A DNA stretch of 6,894 nt from positions 1 through 6,894 of the forward strand of contig JACXVH010000092.1 in the NCBI GenBank assembly GCA_014763515.1. The letters run 5' to 3'. This DNA comes from Flavobacteriaceae bacterium. Lineage in GTDB: Bacteria > Bacteroidota > Bacteroidia > Flavobacteriales > Flavobacteriaceae. A program made the translations under genes and the position numbers. Shown in pieces: positions 5,992 to 6,894 of the stretch. Within the stretch, counting starts at the first letter, position 1; each line of letters starts with the position of its first letter. The notes under the pieces were generated by a model. The model was not told the origin of the DNA and did not search any database. It saw only the letters and a list, made by a program, of their open reading frames with translations.

Positions 5992-6561
5992 ATGCCAAAT
6001 AAAATGTCCGTAAGGAATTTGTTTAGAAGCATAAAATATAGTCCCCAAAGTGTATAAAGCTCCGCCAATTGCCATAAAAACTAAACTTTCTACTGAAAGT
6101 AAATGAAATAATTCTTTAGCTTGTGCTACCACCAACCATCCCATTCCTAAATAAAGAAACAAAGATAACTTTTCGACTTTTCCGGTTAAAAACAGTTTCA
6201 TAACCAAGCCAACAGTAGCAATACTCCACACAATAAAAAACAGCATCCATCCCGAGGTTTGTTCTAATGTTACCAAACAAATGGGCGTGTAAGTTCCTGC
6301 AATAAGTAAGAAAATACCAATGTGATCAAAAATTCTTGCTTTTTGTTTTTTGACTTCGTGAGAAATGGCATGATATACTGTAGAAGCCGTATATAAAGCA
6401 ATTACACAAAAACCATAAATCCAAATACTCATCGTACTAAAACTATTGAGTTCTCTATTTTTAAGCAAAAGGAAAACCAAACCTATAATTCCCAAAAAAA
6501 TTCCGACAGCGTGGGAAACTGTATTTAAAAACTCTTCTTTATTATTGATTTTAAGCTTCAT
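5950..6561 (-). CDS. trhA: Hemolysin III / TrhA-like PAQR membrane protein with altered C-terminus
   Basis: This inner-membrane protein of the PAQR/hemolysin III (YqfA, TrhA) family is associated with membrane fluidity and homeostasis; old hemolysin labels are not good functional evidence. It has 203 residues. Helices can be placed near 19-33, 44-66, 79-99, 103-125, 132-152 and 158-178, with a shortened seventh from 186. The predicted zinc-site residues are all present: S60 and H64 (STVYH), D79 (IFDHIGIFLLIAGTYTP) and H186/H190 (GHFIWH). Family members normally continue with a hydrophobic, small-residue stretch of the type HLFVLxGSxxHF. Here the text after HLF is QSFKTTFYKSG, which is polar and basic and is read entirely from the antisense strand of htpG. 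L191 lies exactly opposite the htpG stop codon. The protein therefore looks C-terminally truncated and re-ended. Whether it still folds is unknown. No good promoter is visible upstream; TAACTTTA at 6591-6584 is one mismatch from consensus. Confidence 0.88.
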   Translation of the reverse strand: MKLKINNKEEFLNTVSHAVGIFLGIIGLVFLLLKNRELNSFSTMSIWIYGFCVIALYTASTVYHAISHEVKKQKARIFDHIGIFLLIAGTYTPICLVTLEQTSGWMLFFIVWSIATVGLVMKLFLTGKVEKLSLFLYLGMGWLVVAQAKELFHLLSVESLVFMAIGGALYTLGTIFYASKQIPYGHFIWHLFQSFKTTFYKSG

Positions 6562-6621
6562 ATTGTATTTATTTATTCACTTATAAAGTTACTAAAACCA
6601 TGACATATTATTTTCTATAAT

Positions 6622-6650
6622 TTGAATTTTAACAGTACTAAATTAATTTG
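6622..6650 (+). promoter_or_regulatory. Candidate promoter giving a long leader to the acetyltransferase gene
   Basis: TTG (6622-6624) and TTAATTTG (6643-6650) are separated by 18 nt. The second box has one mismatch to TAnnTTTG (T for A at its second base). A start near 6657 would give about 150 nt of leader before the ATG at 6807, including both inverted repeats. In A+T-rich spacer such matches arise easily, so this is tentative. Confidence 0.3.
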
Positions 6651-6678
6651 AATTATGAGTTATTTTTTCTAGAACGTC

Positions 6679-6700
6679 AAAAATCATTTTCATGATTTTT
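6679..6700. repeat. Perfect 9-bp inverted repeat, terminator-like
   Basis: AAAAATCAT (6679-6687) and ATGATTTTT (6692-6700) are perfect inverted arms around the loop TTTC. With A5 on one side and T5 on the other it resembles a weak bidirectional terminator or attenuator. The stem has only one G-C pair, so its stability is doubtful. Confidence 0.5.
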
Positions 6701-6714
6701 TCGAACTTCATCAT

Positions 6715-6740
6715 AAAGTACAAGACGGTTTCCGTACTTT
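6715..6740. repeat. 7-bp inverted repeat with nested alternative hairpin
   Basis: AAAGTAC (6715-6721) and GTACTTT (6734-6740) are perfect inverted arms with a 12-nt spacer. Inside it, ACGG (6725-6728) can pair with CCGT (6732-6735) around TTT. That inner stem competes with the outer right arm for GT at 6734-6735. It could be an operator or an RNA switch-like element; nothing in the sequence decides. Confidence 0.4.
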
Positions 6741-6806
6741 TACTTTCAAGAAATTTATATTTATTTTCATAATAAATTTAAAGAATATTTATTGATACTT
6801 TAAAAA

Positions 6807-6894
6807 ATGAATTTACAGCCTACACTTTCAAATGAATTTGTAACTTTGATTCCCTTAGTAAAAGAAGATTTTGACGCTTTATTTAAAATTGCTT
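6807..6894 (+). CDS. GNAT-family N-acetyltransferase, 5' fragment
   Basis: The first 29 codons of a gene run off the window end. The N-terminus MNLQPTLSNEFVTLIPLVKEDFDALFKIA has the pattern 'L-x-T-L-S-N-E-x-V-x-L-x-P-L-x-x-x-D-F-x-x-L-x-x-I-A', spread over the first strand and helix. That is typical of RimJ/RimL-like GNAT acetyltransferases, which move an acetyl group from acetyl-CoA to an amine such as a protein N-terminus or a small molecule. The acetyl-CoA-binding motif lies beyond the window, so the call rests on N-terminal resemblance alone and the substrate is unknown. The ATG at 6807 is the first in frame and follows the A-rich stretch TAAAAA usual before starts in these bacteria. It is divergent from trhA. 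Confidence 0.7.
   Translation, partial: MNLQPTLSNEFVTLIPLVKEDFDALFKIA

Larger units (their letters stand above)
6562..6806. other. Intergenic region between divergent trhA and acetyltransferase genes
   Basis: This 245-bp A+T-rich gap must hold both divergent promoters. It contains a promoter-like sequence on the plus strand (6622-6650) and two inverted repeats (6679-6700 and 6715-6740). A 44-codon antisense open frame (6643-6777) has only a late ATG at 6714, leaving a 23-residue helical, Lys/Met-rich peptide. I recognise no known gene, RNA family or mobile element here. Confidence 0.6.

Noticed and set aside
5950..6561. Hemolysin III as a toxin or virulence factor
   Set aside because: The sequence is a PAQR-family membrane protein. 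The hemolysin name comes from an early heterologous assay and does not support a toxin role.
1..6894. CRISPR array, tRNA/rRNA, insertion sequence or defence system
   Set aside because: No regularly spaced repeats, cloverleaf-like sequences, transposase motifs, terminal inverted repeats or defence-gene domains are visible on either strand.

Overview
The window reads as ordinary chromosome from a low-GC member of the Bacteroidota, most likely the family Flavobacteriaceae (Flavobacterium or a close relative). Four things point there. The sequence is strongly A+T rich. Start codons lack convincing Shine-Dalgarno sites. Several -7 elements match the Bacteroidota consensus TAnnTTTG. The protein families also fit: an OMP_b-brl_3-type outer-membrane barrel and a signal peptide cut at SA|Q. 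I see no rRNA, tRNA, CRISPR array, insertion sequence, integrase or phage gene.

Layout. (1) Positions 1-786 (+) hold the 3' end of an outer-membrane beta-barrel / TonB-dependent-receptor-like protein. It ends at a compact, probably bidirectional terminator (824-855). (2) Positions 854-2272 (-) hold fabH (a ketoacyl-ACP synthase III) followed 21 bp later by a DUF1801/YdhG-like gene. These look like a two-gene unit with its own TAnnTTTG promoter at 2296-2303. (3) Positions 2333-3268 (-) encode a solitary ABC ATPase with a TOBE-like C-terminal domain and no permease nearby. It has an exact TAnnTTTG box just upstream. (4) Positions 3356-3958 (+) encode a secreted small outer-membrane beta-barrel protein, divergent from the ABC gene and closed by a strong hairpin terminator (3994-4023). 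(5) Positions 4105-5991 (+) encode a complete HtpG (Hsp90) chaperone. (6) Positions 5950-6561 (-) encode a hemolysin III/TrhA-like PAQR membrane protein whose 3' end runs 42 bp into htpG. (7) Positions 6562-6806 are intergenic, with two inverted repeats and a promoter-like sequence. (8) Positions 6807-6894 (+) are the first 29 codons of a GNAT-type acetyltransferase.

The genes do not form one pathway. Two encode envelope barrels, one makes fatty-acid precursors, one is a transport ATPase, one a chaperone and one a membrane-homeostasis protein. They look like independent housekeeping units with short spacers and frequent changes of strand.

No new biological system is evident. The most notable point is the PAQR gene. 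It keeps the predicted zinc-site residues, including the HxxxH of helix 7, but family similarity stops within the last two codons of the convergent htpG, and the rest of helix 7 is replaced by antisense htpG sequence. The structured leader-like region before the acetyltransferase and the non-canonical active-site context of this FabH come next.
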